From Bradyrhizobium semiaridum (lineage in GTDB: Bacteria > Pseudomonadota > Alphaproteobacteria > Rhizobiales > Xanthobacteraceae), in the NCBI RefSeq assembly GCF_020329505.1, contig NZ_JAGKJJ010000041.1:1-33330 (forward strand): a stretch of 33,330 nt of DNA, written 5' to 3'. Under the pieces are notes generated by a model, which was given only the letters and a program-made list of their open reading frames with translations, searched no databases and was not told the origin of the DNA. The position numbers were made by a program, and so were the translations under genes. This document shows, one piece after another, positions 6,010 to 16,728 of the stretch. How positions within the stretch are numbered: the stretch's first letter is position 1; each line of letters starts with the position of its first letter.

Positions 6010-8727
6010 ATGGTTGATACGAAGACCCCTGGCGACAAGACTCTGAGTGTCCCGAGCAAGACGCTGTCGCTGAAGCCGCGCGTCGAGACGGGCACCGTGC
6101 GCCAGAGCTTCAGCCACGGCCGCAGCAAGCAGGTCGTGGTCGAGAAGCGCGGCAAGCGCCGCATCGGCGGCGACGGCCCGGAGACGCATGCCCCGGAACC
6201 CGCGGTTGCAAAGCCTGCGACGCCCCCGCCGCGCCCGCCGCTCGGTCGTCCCGGCGGTCCGCCGCAGGGTCAGCAGCAGCGCAACACCCGCTCCGGCGTG
6301 GTGCTGCCGACCCTGACCGAGGACGAGCGTTCGGCGCGCGCCAGCGCGCTCGCCGATGCGCGCCAGCGCGACATCGAGGAGCGCCGTCAGGCCGAAGAGG
6401 AAGCCAAGCGCCGCGCCGCCCGTGAGGCGGCCGAGAAGATCGAGCGCGAGGCCGCCGAAGCCCGCCGCAAGGCGGAAGAAGAGCGCCATCGCCACGAGGA
6501 AGAGGCCAAGCGCAAGGCCGAGGTCGAAGCCAAGCGCCGCTTCGGCGAAGGCGAGGCCAAGCCGGGAGCTCCGGCTGCCGCCGCACCGGCGCGACCCGCC
6601 GCCGCTCCAGCGACGGCACGGCCCGCGGCGCCCGGCACGGCACGCCCCGGATCCGGTGCACCGTCCCGCACGACGACATCCCCCGGCGCACGCACGCCGG
6701 CTTCCACGCCGCGCGCACCGGCCGTTGCGGCCGAGGCCGACGAGGATGAAGGTCCGCGTCTGGTGCGCCGCCCCGGTGGTGCGATCCGTCCCGCGGCCGC
6801 GCCGAAGACGACCCACAAGCCCGGCCCGCAGAAGGAGCGCGGCCGCCTCACCGTCACCACCGCGCTCAACGCCGACGACGTGCGCGAGCGTTCGATCGCC
6901 TCATTCCGCCGCCGCACCCAGCGCCTGAAAGGCCATGCGTCGAACGAGCCGAAGGAAAAGCTGATCCGCGAAGTCACGATCCCGGAAGTGATCACGATCC
7001 AGGAACTGGCGAACCGCATGTCGGAGCGCGCGGTCGACGTCATCCGCATGCTGATGAAGCAGGGCGCGATGCACAAGATCACCGACGTGATCGACGCCGA
7101 CACCGCTCAGCTGATCGCCGAGGAACTCGGCCACACCGTGAAGCGCGTCGCGGCGGCCGACGTAGAAGAAGGCCTGTTCGACGTCGTCGACGATTCCACC
7201 GATACCGAGCCGCGTTCGCCGGTGGTCACCGTCATGGGCCACGTCGACCACGGCAAGACCTCGCTGCTTGACGCGCTGCGCCACGCCAACGTGGTGTCGG
7301 GCGAAGCCGGCGGCATCACCCAGCATATCGGCGCCTATCAGGTGCTCTCGCCCGAGAGCGGCACCAAGATCACCTTCATCGACACGCCCGGCCACGCCGC
7401 GTTCACCGCGATGCGCGCCCGCGGCGCCAAGGTCACCGACATCGTCGTGCTGGTTGTCGCGGCCGATGACGGCGTGATGCCGCAGACCATCGAGGCGATC
7501 AACCACGCCAAGGCGGCCAAGGTGCCGATGATCGTGGCGATCAACAAGATCGACAAGCCGGATGCGCGGCCGGAGCGCGTGCGCACCGAACTGCTGCAGC
7601 ACGAGGTGCAGGTCGAATCGCTGGGCGGCGACGTCGTCGACGTCGAGGTCTCGGCGAAGAACAAGACCAATCTGGACCGGCTGCTCGAGATGATCGCGCT
7701 GCAGGCCGAAATCCTCGACCTGAAGACCAATTCGGAGCGTCCGGCGGAAGGCACCGTGATCGAAGCCAAGCTCGATCGCGGCCGCGGCCCGGTCGCGACC
7801 GTGCTGGTGCAGCGCGGCACGCTGCGGATCGGCGACATCATCGTTGCCGGTGCCGAGATGGGCCGCGTCCGCGCGCTGATCTCGGATCAGGGCGAGAATC
7901 TCGACGAGGCCGGCCCGTCTGTGCCGGTCGAGGTGCTCGGCTTCAACGGTCCGCCGGAAGCCGGCGACCGTCTCGCCGTGGTCGAGAACGAAGCCCGCGC
8001 CCGCCAGGTCACGAGCTACCGTGCGCACCAGAAGCGCGAGAACGCCGCCGCCTCGATCTCCGGCATGCGCGGCTCGCTCGAGCAAATGATGTCGCAGCTC
8101 AAGACCGCCGGCCGCAAGGAGTTCCCGCTGATCGTGAAGGCCGACGTGCAGGGCTCGCTGGAAGCGATCCTCGGCTCGCTGGAGAAGCTCGGCACCGAGG
8201 AAGTCGCCGCCCGCATCCTGCATGCCGGCGTCGGCGGCATCTCGGAGTCCGACGTCACGCTGGCGGAAGGCTTCAACGCCGCGATCATCGGCTTCTCGGT
8301 CCGCGCCAACAAGGAAGCGGCTGCCGCGGCCAAGCGCAATGGCATCGAGATCCGCTACTACAACATCATCTACGATCTTGTGGATGACATCAAAAAGGCG
8401 ATGTCCGGCCTGCTCGCGCCCACGTTGCGCGAGACCATGCTGGGCAACGCGCAGATCCTGGAAGTGTTCAACATTTCCAAGGTCGGCAAGGTCGCGGGCT
8501 GCCGCGTCACCGACGGCACCGTGGAACGCGGCGCCAATGTGCGCCTGATCCGCGACAACGTCGTGGTGCACGAAGGCAAGCTGTCGACGCTGAAGCGCTT
8601 CAAGGATGAAGTGAAGGAAGTGGTCGCCGGCCAGGAGTGCGGCATGGCATTCGAGAACTACGGCGACATGCGTGTCGGCGACGTGATCGAGTGCTACCGC
8701 ATCGAGACGATCCAGCGCTCTCTGTAA
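6010..8727 (+). CDS. infB: Translation initiation factor IF-2
   Basis: 905 aa GTPase that brings initiator tRNA to the 30S subunit and promotes subunit joining. The N-terminus has TLSLKPRVETGTVRQSFSHG, typical of alphaproteobacterial IF-2. Then comes a long low-complexity segment (about 60-280): a Glu/Arg/Ala/Lys coiled coil followed by Ala/Pro-rich linker. An IF2_N-type domain lies at about 315-370. The G domain starts near residue 400 with GHVDHGKTSLLD (G1), DTPGHAAFTAMRARG (G3) and NKIDKP (G4), followed by domains II-IV ending with the C2 fMet-tRNA-binding part. Only the compositionally biased N-terminal region differs from orthologues in an expected way. Confidence 0.98.
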   Translation: MVDTKTPGDKTLSVPSKTLSLKPRVETGTVRQSFSHGRSKQVVVEKRGKRRIGGDGPETHAPEPAVAKPATPPPRPPLGRPGGPPQGQQQRNTRSGVVLPTLTEDERSARASALADARQRDIEERRQAEEEAKRRAAREAAEKIEREAAEARRKAEEERHRHEEEAKRKAEVEAKRRFGEGEAKPGAPAAAAPARPAAAPATARPAAPGTARPGSGAPSRTTTSPGARTPASTPRAPAVAAEADEDEGPRLVRRPGGAIRPAAAPKTTHKPGPQKERGRLTVTTALNADDVRERSIASFRRRTQRLKGHASNEPKEKLIREVTIPEVITIQELANRMSERAVDVIRMLMKQGAMHKITDVIDADTAQLIAEELGHTVKRVAAADVEEGLFDVVDDSTDTEPRSPVVTVMGHVDHGKTSLLDALRHANVVSGEAGGITQHIGAYQVLSPESGTKITFIDTPGHAAFTAMRARGAKVTDIVVLVVAADDGVMPQTIEAINHAKAAKVPMIVAINKIDKPDARPERVRTELLQHEVQVESLGGDVVDVEVSAKNKTNLDRLLEMIALQAEILDLKTNSERPAEGTVIEAKLDRGRGPVATVLVQRGTLRIGDIIVAGAEMGRVRALISDQGENLDEAGPSVPVEVLGFNGPPEAGDRLAVVENEARARQVTSYRAHQKRENAAASISGMRGSLEQMMSQLKTAGRKEFPLIVKADVQGSLEAILGSLEKLGTEEVAARILHAGVGGISESDVTLAEGFNAAIIGFSVRANKEAAAAAKRNGIEIRYYNIIYDLVDDIKKAMSGLLAPTLRETMLGNAQILEVFNISKVGKVAGCRVTDGTVERGANVRLIRDNVVVHEGKLSTLKRFKDEVKEVVAGQECGMAFENYGDMRVGDVIECYRIETIQRSL

Positions 8728-8733
8728 GTCCAA

Positions 8734-8873
8734 ATCTTACGAAGCGCAGATCTTACTAAGAGTCTGGGTCCATTTAACTGAACATGCGACGGCTGGCCGG
8801 AGTTTGCTCCGGCCACCCGCGCATTGCCTGAATTGAAAGCTGGACATTGCTGCCCGCGGCCAGGCCGGCGGGC
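8734..8873 (+). other. infB-rbfA gap: two hairpins and a short direct repeat
   Basis: The 167-base gap contains ATCTTACnAAG twice (8734-8744 and 8750-8760), a perfect 9-bp hairpin TGGCCGGAG/CTCCGGCCA (8794-8802 with 8807-8815, loop TTTG), and GCCCGC/GCGGGC (8852-8857 with 8868-8873). Neither hairpin has a T-run. The gap is long for this operon and may hold a processing site or an internal promoter; I see no convincing promoter. Confidence 0.4.
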
Positions 8874-8894
8874 GCGACGGTTTTGGAAGACATC

Positions 8895-9305
8895 ATGCCC
8901 CGTCAAAAAAAGAGTTCCACTCCGGGCGGCTCGCAACGTCAGCTGCGCGTCGGTGAAACGGTACGCCACGCGGTCGCCGAGATTCTCTCGCAGGGTGACG
9001 TGCACGATCCGGATCTGGAAGGCCACATCATCACCGTTCCCGAGGTGCGCATGTCGCCGGACCTGAAGCTCGCGACGATCTACGTGATGCCGCTCGGCGG
9101 CCGCGACACCGGGACCGTGATCGCAGCGCTCGAACGCAACAAGAAATTCCTTCGCGGCGAGATCGCGCACCGCGTCAACCTGAAATTTGCACCTGACATC
9201 CGCTTCCGCGTCGATGAGCGATTCGACGAGGCGGAACGGATCGAGAAGCTTCTGCGAACACCTGCGGTGCAGCGCGACCTTGCACCCGATTCGGACGACG
9301 AGTGA
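8895..9305 (+). CDS. rbfA: Ribosome-binding factor A
   Basis: 136 aa from the ATG at 8895; an in-frame upstream start exists but would add a non-conserved extension. RbfA binds the 30S subunit near helix 1 of 16S rRNA during maturation. The KH-like fold is recognisable from VGETVRHAVAEIL (about residues 20-32), VRMSPDLKLATIYV (about 52-65) and LKFAPDIRFRVDERFDEAERIEKLL (about 94-118, start of the signature PDIRFRVDE). It ends in an acidic tail. Its TGA overlaps the truB ATG. Confidence 0.95.
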   Translation: MPRQKKSSTPGGSQRQLRVGETVRHAVAEILSQGDVHDPDLEGHIITVPEVRMSPDLKLATIYVMPLGGRDTGTVIAALERNKKFLRGEIAHRVNLKFAPDIRFRVDERFDEAERIEKLLRTPAVQRDLAPDSDDE

Positions 9306-10414
9306 TGACTGTGACGACGACCAACAGCGTGATCGATGCCAAGGCTGCCGAGCCGCCGGACGCCGAAGTGACGATCTTTTCCGGACCGCGCGCCGACGAG
9401 CCGCGCCGCACCAACAATGATCCGCGCCAGAAGCAGGGCAAGCAGAACCAGCAGCCGCGCCGCGACAAGCGCGACGTGCACGGCTGGGTGGTGCTCGACA
9501 AGCCGATCGGCATGACCTCGACCCATGCCGTCGCCGTGCTGAAGCGGCTGTTCCAGGCGAAGCGCGCGGGCCACGCCGGCACGCTCGATCCGCTGGCCTC
9601 TGGCGGCCTGCCGATCGCGCTGGGCGAAGCCACCAAGACGGTTCCGTTCGTGATGGACGGCCGCAAGCGCTACCGCTTCACGGTGTGCTGGGGCGAGGAG
9701 CGCGATACCGACGACACTGAGGGCCGTCCGGTCAGGACGAGCCCGGATCGCCCGACCGCCGACCAGATCCGCGAGCTGTTGCCGCGCTTCACCGGGCTGA
9801 TCGAGCAGATCCCGCCGCAATATTCGGCTATCAAGGTGCAGGGCGAGCGCGCCTATGATCTGGCCCGCGACGGCGAGACTGTGGACCTGAAGCCCCGGCC
9901 GGTCGAGATTCACGAATTAATCCTTGTGGAACATGGCGATAACGGCCAGTCGGTGTTCGAGGCCGAGTGCGGCAAGGGAACCTATGTCCGGGCGCTGGCC
10001 CGCGATATCGGCCGGATTCTAGGCTGTTACGGCCATATCTGCGCCCTGCGGCGGACCATTGTCGGCCCATTTACCGAGCAGGACATGATTCCGCTGGAAC
10101 AGTTGGAGGCTTTATGCAATAGAGCCGCGTCTGGCGAGGGCAGCCTCGCCGACGCGCTTTTGCCCGTTGAGACCGCGCTGGACGACATCCCGGCACTGGC
10201 CGTCACACGGGCTGATGCGGCAAGGCTCCATCGGGGCCAGGCCGTTTTGTTGCGCGGACGGGATGCGCCCAATAGTAGCGGCACAGTCTATGTCACGGTG
10301 GCAGGCCGACTTCTCGCGCTTGCCGAAATTGGCAATGGCGAACTCATCCCCAAGCGCGTGTTCAACCTGAGCGGACTGACTGCCAGTTCGGCTCGCAACC
10401 ATGAAAGCAAGTGA
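9305..10414 (+). CDS. truB: tRNA pseudouridine(55) synthase TruB
   Basis: 369 aa. Makes pseudouridine at position 55 in the T-loop of tRNAs. The catalytic core starts at HGWVVLDKPIGMTST (about residue 58) and has the motif-II segment HAGTLDPLASGGLPIALGEATK, in which the Asp of GTLDPLA is the nucleophile; QIPPQYSAIKVQGERAYDLAR and GTYVRALARDIG follow. An N-terminal extension of about 57 residues, rich in Gln/Arg/Lys/Asn, precedes the core. A short C-terminal PUA-like region is present. The ATG overlaps the rbfA stop; a GTG one codon earlier is also possible. Confidence 0.95.
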   Translation: MTVTTTNSVIDAKAAEPPDAEVTIFSGPRADEPRRTNNDPRQKQGKQNQQPRRDKRDVHGWVVLDKPIGMTSTHAVAVLKRLFQAKRAGHAGTLDPLASGGLPIALGEATKTVPFVMDGRKRYRFTVCWGEERDTDDTEGRPVRTSPDRPTADQIRELLPRFTGLIEQIPPQYSAIKVQGERAYDLARDGETVDLKPRPVEIHELILVEHGDNGQSVFEAECGKGTYVRALARDIGRILGCYGHICALRRTIVGPFTEQDMIPLEQLEALCNRAASGEGSLADALLPVETALDDIPALAVTRADAARLHRGQAVLLRGRDAPNSSGTVYVTVAGRLLALAEIGNGELIPKRVFNLSGLTASSARNHESK

Positions 10415-10416
10415 CG

Positions 10417-10686
10417 ATGTCGATTACCGCGCAACGCAAAGCGGAAGTCATCCAGACGAATGCCACCAAAGCCGGCGACACCGGCTCGCCTGAGGTCCAG
10501 GTCGCGATCCTGTCGGAACGCATCAACAACCTCACCGAGCACTTCAAGACCCACGTGAAGGACAACCATTCACGCCGCGGCCTCCTGAAGCTCGTGTCGA
10601 CGCGCCGTTCTTTGCTCGACTACATCAAGCGCAAGGACGAGGCGCGTTACAAGGCGCTGCTTGAAAAGCACAACATCCGTCGTTGA
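10417..10686 (+). CDS. rpsO: 30S ribosomal protein S15
   Basis: 89 aa, the standard length. Binds the three-way junction of helices 20-22 of 16S rRNA in the platform of the 30S subunit. The conserved body GDTGSPEVQVAILSERINNL, KDNHSRRGLLKLVS and RRSLLDYIKRKDEARYKAL is complete and ends HNIRR. The ATG at 10417 gives the usual MSITAQRK start; a GTG two codons upstream is unlikely. It begins 2 bases after truB. A strong terminator-like hairpin follows. Confidence 0.97.
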   Translation: MSITAQRKAEVIQTNATKAGDTGSPEVQVAILSERINNLTEHFKTHVKDNHSRRGLLKLVSTRRSLLDYIKRKDEARYKALLEKHNIRR

Positions 10687-10697
10687 TTTTGAGAAGC

Positions 10698-10723
10698 ACG
10701 CGCGCGCGGTTCGCGCGCGTTTT
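10698..10723 (+). terminator. Rho-independent-type terminator after rpsO
   Basis: ACGCGCGCG (10698-10706) pairs perfectly with CGCGCGCGT (10712-10720) around loop CGGTT, followed by a short T-run. It is placed 11 bases after the rpsO stop. It probably ends or reduces transcription before pnp, which then has its own leader. Confidence 0.7.
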
Positions 10724-10775
10724 CGCATGATTTTCCGGGAAGCGGACTTTCGAATTGTCGAAAGATGATCATGCG
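10724..10775. repeat. Palindromic repeat, CGCATGAT...ATCATGCG family, copy 1
   Basis: Arms CGCATGAT (10724-10731) and ATCATGCG (10768-10775) flank an interior containing TTCCGGGAAGCGGACTTTCG. A related copy with the same arms lies at 31727-31773. I recall this as a dispersed Bradyrhizobium palindrome. It directly follows the rpsO terminator. Confidence 0.65.
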
Positions 10776-10781
10776 CACTAG

Positions 10782-10907
10782 CGTCCAGCAGCAATCCGGC
10801 CGCTGGACGGGGCAAGATGCCCAGATGACCGAAAGGATGGACGCCATCCGAAACCCGAAGACCATGGCAGGATCGCCGGATGCTGGTCGCCAATGCGCAT
10901 CAGCATC
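10782..10907 (+). promoter_or_regulatory. Structured 5' leader of pnp: three serial hairpins
   Basis: CGTCCAGC/GCTGGACG (10782-10789 with 10802-10809), GGATGG/CCATCC (10835-10840 with 10844-10849, a 3-base loop), and GATGCTG/CAGCATC (10879-10885 with 10901-10907). They fill most of the space between the repeat and the pnp start at 10978. In E. coli the pnp leader hairpin is cut by RNase III and PNPase then represses its own synthesis; this leader could serve the same purpose. No clear promoter was recognised. Confidence 0.45.
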
Positions 10908-10977
10908 TCGCCGTCTTGCGCATGGTCTTTGTGTTTCTGGGCGCCGTGCTTTCGCGAAACCATGAAAGAAAACCGAA

Positions 10978-13134
<2,157 letters not shown>

Positions 13135-13155
13135 GGCCTTTTTGAACGAAACCAG

Positions 13156-13185
13156 AAAGGGCGGCCGAGAGGCCGCCCTTTTTGT
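13156..13185 (+). terminator. Rho-independent terminator after pnp
   Basis: AAAGGGCGGCC pairs perfectly with GGCCGCCCTTT around loop GAGA and is followed by a T-rich tract (13179-13187). It lies 22 bases after the pnp stop and closes the rimP-to-pnp operon. Confidence 0.9.
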
Positions 13186-13342
13186 TTGGTGCGGTGTCGG
13201 ACCAAGGCAGGCGGCGTGCGGACACAAATGCGCGATTCCGACGCAGCGTCATAGTGACCGTCTTCGAAACTGCATAGGGTATCCTGAACGTACCTTGCGC
13301 TGCTCCGTCATGAGTTCCCACAGCAACAGGTCAGGAGGAATC

Positions 13343-14077
13343 ATGTCACGCATCTCCCGCCGTCACCTCGTGTTTGCGACGACCACACTCGTCGCGGCCG
13401 CCGCTGCACCACGGCTCGCATTCGCCCAGGCGACAGCACAAGCTCCAAGCGGCCCCTTCAAGATCGACCCGCTGCCCTATCCGACATCGGCGCTGGAGCC
13501 GCACATCGACGCCAAGACGATGGAGATCCATCACGACAAGCACCACCAGGCCTACGTCACCAATCTGAACGGCTTCGCCAAGGACAACCCGGCGATCGCG
13601 GAGAAGCCGATCACCGACGTGCTCGCCAATCTCGGCAATGTGCCGGAGGCGATCCGCACCGGCGTGCGCAACAACATGGGCGGCCACGCCAACCACACGA
13701 TGTTCTGGCAGATCATGGGACCGAACGGCGGCAAGCCCGACGGCGAAGTGCTCGCCGCGATCGATCGCGATCTCGGCGGCATGGAGAAATTGCAGGCCGA
13801 CTTCAACGCCGCCGGCGGACACGTGTTCGGCTCGGGCTGGGTGTTCGTCACCGTGACCAAGGACGGCAAGCTCGCGCTCGAGACGCGGCCGAACCAGGAC
13901 ACCCCGATCATGGACGGCAAGCGCGCGCTGCTCGGCAATGACGTCTGGGAGCACGCCTATTATCTCACCTACCAGAACCGCCGGCCCGATTACCTCAAGG
14001 CGTGGTGGAATACGGTGAACTGGAAAGCGATCGCCGAGCGCTACGCGGCGGCCAAGGCCGGCACGCTCGGCGTGTAA
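13343..14077 (+). CDS. Exported Mn-type superoxide dismutase with Tat signal
   Basis: 244 aa. Converts superoxide to H2O2 and O2, here probably in the periplasm. The N-terminus SRRHLVFATTTLVAAAAA with a cleavage-like AFAQA (about residues 5-30) is a twin-arginine signal. The mature enzyme is a complete Fe/Mn SOD: metal ligands H63, H118, D200 and H204 (in MEIHHDKHHQAY, GGHANHTMFW and DVWEHAYY). The GGHANH segment and Gln185 in NQDTP follow the Mn-SOD pattern rather than the Fe-SOD one. AGGAGG lies 5 bases before the chosen ATG (13343); the frame stays open upstream without a good start. It is a single gene between the pnp terminator and a palindromic repeat. Confidence 0.93.
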   Translation: MSRISRRHLVFATTTLVAAAAAPRLAFAQATAQAPSGPFKIDPLPYPTSALEPHIDAKTMEIHHDKHHQAYVTNLNGFAKDNPAIAEKPITDVLANLGNVPEAIRTGVRNNMGGHANHTMFWQIMGPNGGKPDGEVLAAIDRDLGGMEKLQADFNAAGGHVFGSGWVFVTVTKDGKLALETRPNQDTPIMDGKRALLGNDVWEHAYYLTYQNRRPDYLKAWWNTVNWKAIAERYAAAKAGTLGV

Positions 14078-14108
14078 GTTCGCGAGGCTTGGAAGGAGAA
14101 GACAGACC

Positions 14109-14195
14109 GTAGCCCGGATGGAGCGCAGCGCAATCCGGGGCAGACGAAGACGTGGAAAGTGCTCCCCGGATTTCGCTTCGCTCCATCCGGGCTAC
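14109..14195. repeat. REP-like palindrome, GTAGCCCGGATGGAGCG family, copy 1
   Basis: GTAGCCCGGATGGAGCG at the left pairs with CGCTCCATCCGGGCTAC at the right; the interior CGCAATCCGGGG/CCCCGGATTTCG also pairs. The second copy is at 24609-24696. It lies between the convergent SOD and fabV genes. Confidence 0.85.
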
Positions 14196-14204
14196 GAAGA
14201 TTAC

Positions 14205-15377
14205 CTAACCCGGGACGATACGCGGATCGAGGTCCTGCGTGTAATCGACGCCCGGGATGCCGAAGCCAAACAGGCGGAGGAACTGGGTCTTGTACTCGTC
14301 GAGGTCGGCGAGGTCGCCGAGCGTTTCGGTCGAGAGCAGCGGCCAGCGCCGCGACACTTCGGTCTGAACCTCTGATGACAGTTCCCAGTCGTCGACCCTG
14401 ACGCGTTGCGCGTCGTCGAGCGCGACATCCTTGCCGAGCTTGGTCCGGAACAGGCGGTCGATCTGCTCGATGCAGCCTTCGTGCAGGCCGAGCTGCTTCA
14501 TCACCTTGAACAGCACGGTGCCGTAGAGCGGCACCACCGGGATCGCCGAGCTCGCCTGGGTAACCACGGCCTTCAGCGCCACGACGCGCGCCGCCTCCGC
14601 GCCGAGCCGGCCGCGGATTGCCTCAGCCTTGCTGTCGAGATCGACCTTGGCGCGGCCGAGCGTGCCGTTCCAGTAGATCGGCCAGGTCAGCTCGCTGCCG
14701 ATATAGGTGTAGTTCAGCGTGCGAAAGCCAGGTGCCAGCACGCCGGCATCGGCGAGCTGATCGATCCAGCGCTTCCAGTCGTCGCCGCCCATCACCGCCA
14801 CGGTAGCGGCGGTTTGCTCCTCGGTGGCAGGCTCGAGCGTGGTCTGGAACACCTCGCCGGTCTCGGTGTCGAGCGTCTTGATCTCGACGGGCGCACCCAG
14901 CGGCTTGATCACCGAACGATAGGTCTCGCCGGTGACGGGATCGGTGCGCACCGGAGCGGCCATGCTGTAGACCAGCATGTCGAGCTGTCCAAATTTCTCG
15001 CGCACGTGCGCGATGAAATCGGCCTTCAGCTGGTCGGAGAAGGCGTCGCCTTCCAGGGTGAGCGGGGATCGCCCGATCTTCTTCGCCTCGATCTCGAAGG
15101 CGCGGTTGTTGTACCAGCCGGCGGTGGCCGTCCTTTTTTCCGTCGGCTCGCGCTCGAGCGACACGCCGATGGTGTCGGCGCCGCCGGCGAAGGTCGAAAC
15201 GATGCGGCTCGCGAGGCCGTAACCGGTCGAACAACCCAGCACGGCAACGCGCTTCGGGCAGTCGGCGATCGGGCCCTGGCGAAGCACATAGGCGATCTGC
15301 TCGCGGACGTTGGTGGCGCAGCCGACCGGATGTGCCGTGGTGCAGATGAAGCCTCGCACGCGCGGTTCGATAATCAT
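14205..15377 (-). CDS. fabV: Enoyl-ACP (or trans-2-enoyl-CoA) reductase FabV
   Basis: 390 aa, NAD(P)H-dependent reduction of the trans-2 double bond, the last step of the fatty acid elongation cycle. The start MIIEPRVRGFICTTAHPVGC is diagnostic of FabV; it fixes the ATG at 15377, and the 19 in-frame residues before it are not conserved. A Rossmann segment VAVLGCSTGYGLASR (about 44-58) binds cofactor. The active site Y235-X8-K244 (YWNGTLGRAK) distinguishes FabV from FabI. FabV enzymes of other bacteria are naturally triclosan tolerant. It lies 84 bases after fabB in the fabA-fabB-fabV set, so elongation of unsaturated chains is the likely job. Confidence 0.93.
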   Translation of the reverse strand: MIIEPRVRGFICTTAHPVGCATNVREQIAYVLRQGPIADCPKRVAVLGCSTGYGLASRIVSTFAGGADTIGVSLEREPTEKRTATAGWYNNRAFEIEAKKIGRSPLTLEGDAFSDQLKADFIAHVREKFGQLDMLVYSMAAPVRTDPVTGETYRSVIKPLGAPVEIKTLDTETGEVFQTTLEPATEEQTAATVAVMGGDDWKRWIDQLADAGVLAPGFRTLNYTYIGSELTWPIYWNGTLGRAKVDLDSKAEAIRGRLGAEAARVVALKAVVTQASSAIPVVPLYGTVLFKVMKQLGLHEGCIEQIDRLFRTKLGKDVALDDAQRVRVDDWELSSEVQTEVSRRWPLLSTETLGDLADLDEYKTQFLRLFGFGIPGVDYTQDLDPRIVPG

Positions 15378-15461
15378 GCGCACCCCAATTCGGATCGTTG
15401 CAATGTTTTCATTCGCCGCGTGGAAACCTCCCACCGCGAACGAGCAGAGATGAAATCGAAA

Positions 15462-16685
15462 TCACGCATCGAGGCGCTTGAACACCAGCGTGGCGTTGGT
15501 GCCGCCGAAGCCGAACGAGTTCGACAGCACGGTGGCGAGCTTGGCGTTGTCGATGCGCTTGCGCACGATCGGCATGTCGGCGAACACAGGATCGAGCTCG
15601 GTGATGTGCGCGCTCTCGCAGACGAAGCCGTTGTTCAGCATCAGGATCGAATAGATCGCCTCCTGCACGCCGGTGGCGCCGAGCGAATGGCCGGTCAGCG
15701 CCTTGGTCGCCGAGATCGGCGGGCACTTGTCGCCGGTGCCGAATACCTTGCGGATCGCCTCGATCTCCGGCGGATCGCCGGCCGGCGTCGAGGTGGCGTG
15801 CGGATTGATGTAGTCGATCGGCGTGTTCACCGTCGACATCGCCATGCGCATGCAGCGCTCGGCGCCCTCGCCCGACGGCGCCACCATGTCGTAGCCGTCC
15901 GAGGTCGCGCCATAGCCGACCACCTCGGCATAGATCTTGGCGCCGCGCGCCTTGGCATGCTCGAGCTCTTCCAGCACCACGACGCCCGCGCCGCCGGCAA
16001 TCACGAAGCCGTCGCGGCTGACGTCGTAGGGACGCGAGGCGGTGGCCGGCGTGTCGTTGTATTTCGAGGACATCGCGCCCATCGCGTCGAACAGCACCGA
16101 CAGTGTCCAGTCGAGCTCCTCGCAGCCGCCGGCGAAGATGACGTCCTGCTTGCCGATCTGGATCGTCTCATAGGCGTTGCCGATACAATGGTTCGACGTC
16201 GCACAGGCCGAAGAGATCGAATAGTTCACGCCCTTGATCTTGAACCAGGTCGCAAGCGTCGCCGACGCCGTCGAGGACATCCCCTTCGGCACGGCAAAAG
16301 GACCGACGCGCTTCGGGCCCTTGGCCCGTGCAATGTCGGCGGCTTCCACCAGCGTCCGGGTCGACGGGCCACCCGACCCCATGATGATGCCGGTCCGGAT
16401 ATTGGAGACTTCGGCCTCTTCCAGGCCGGAGTCGCGGATGGCCTGCTCCATGGCGACGTGATTCCAGGCCGCGCCTTCGGCCAGGAACCGCATGGCGCGA
16501 CGATCGATCACCTCGGCAGGATTGAGTGTCGGCGCACCGTGCACCTGCGAGCGGAAGCCGAGCTCGGCGGCCTTCTCCGCGCGCGAAATGCCCGACTTCG
16601 CCTCATAGAGGCTCGCAAGCACTTCCTGGGTGTTGTTACCGATGGACGAGACGATACCCATCCCCGTGATGACAACCCGCCTCAT
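15462..16685 (-). CDS. fabB: Beta-ketoacyl-ACP synthase I
   Basis: 407 aa, nearly the same length as E. coli FabB. Condenses malonyl-ACP with acyl-ACP and elongates the cis-3-decenoyl intermediate made by FabA. Catalytic residues are visible: C161 in SISSACATS, H296 in NPHATSTPAGD, K328 and H333 in SATKALTGHSLGAT. The GFGGTNA motif is at the C-terminus. It is part of a fabA-fabB-fabV unit (43 bases after fabA). Pairing with FabA, next to it, distinguishes it from FabF. Confidence 0.96.
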   Translation of the reverse strand: MRRVVITGMGIVSSIGNNTQEVLASLYEAKSGISRAEKAAELGFRSQVHGAPTLNPAEVIDRRAMRFLAEGAAWNHVAMEQAIRDSGLEEAEVSNIRTGIIMGSGGPSTRTLVEAADIARAKGPKRVGPFAVPKGMSSTASATLATWFKIKGVNYSISSACATSNHCIGNAYETIQIGKQDVIFAGGCEELDWTLSVLFDAMGAMSSKYNDTPATASRPYDVSRDGFVIAGGAGVVVLEELEHAKARGAKIYAEVVGYGATSDGYDMVAPSGEGAERCMRMAMSTVNTPIDYINPHATSTPAGDPPEIEAIRKVFGTGDKCPPISATKALTGHSLGATGVQEAIYSILMLNNGFVCESAHITELDPVFADMPIVRKRIDNAKLATVLSNSFGFGGTNATLVFKRLDA

Positions 16686-16728
16686 GTTCGCCTCGCCCTG
16701 CCTTTATGTTGCCGCATGATGATCCTGC

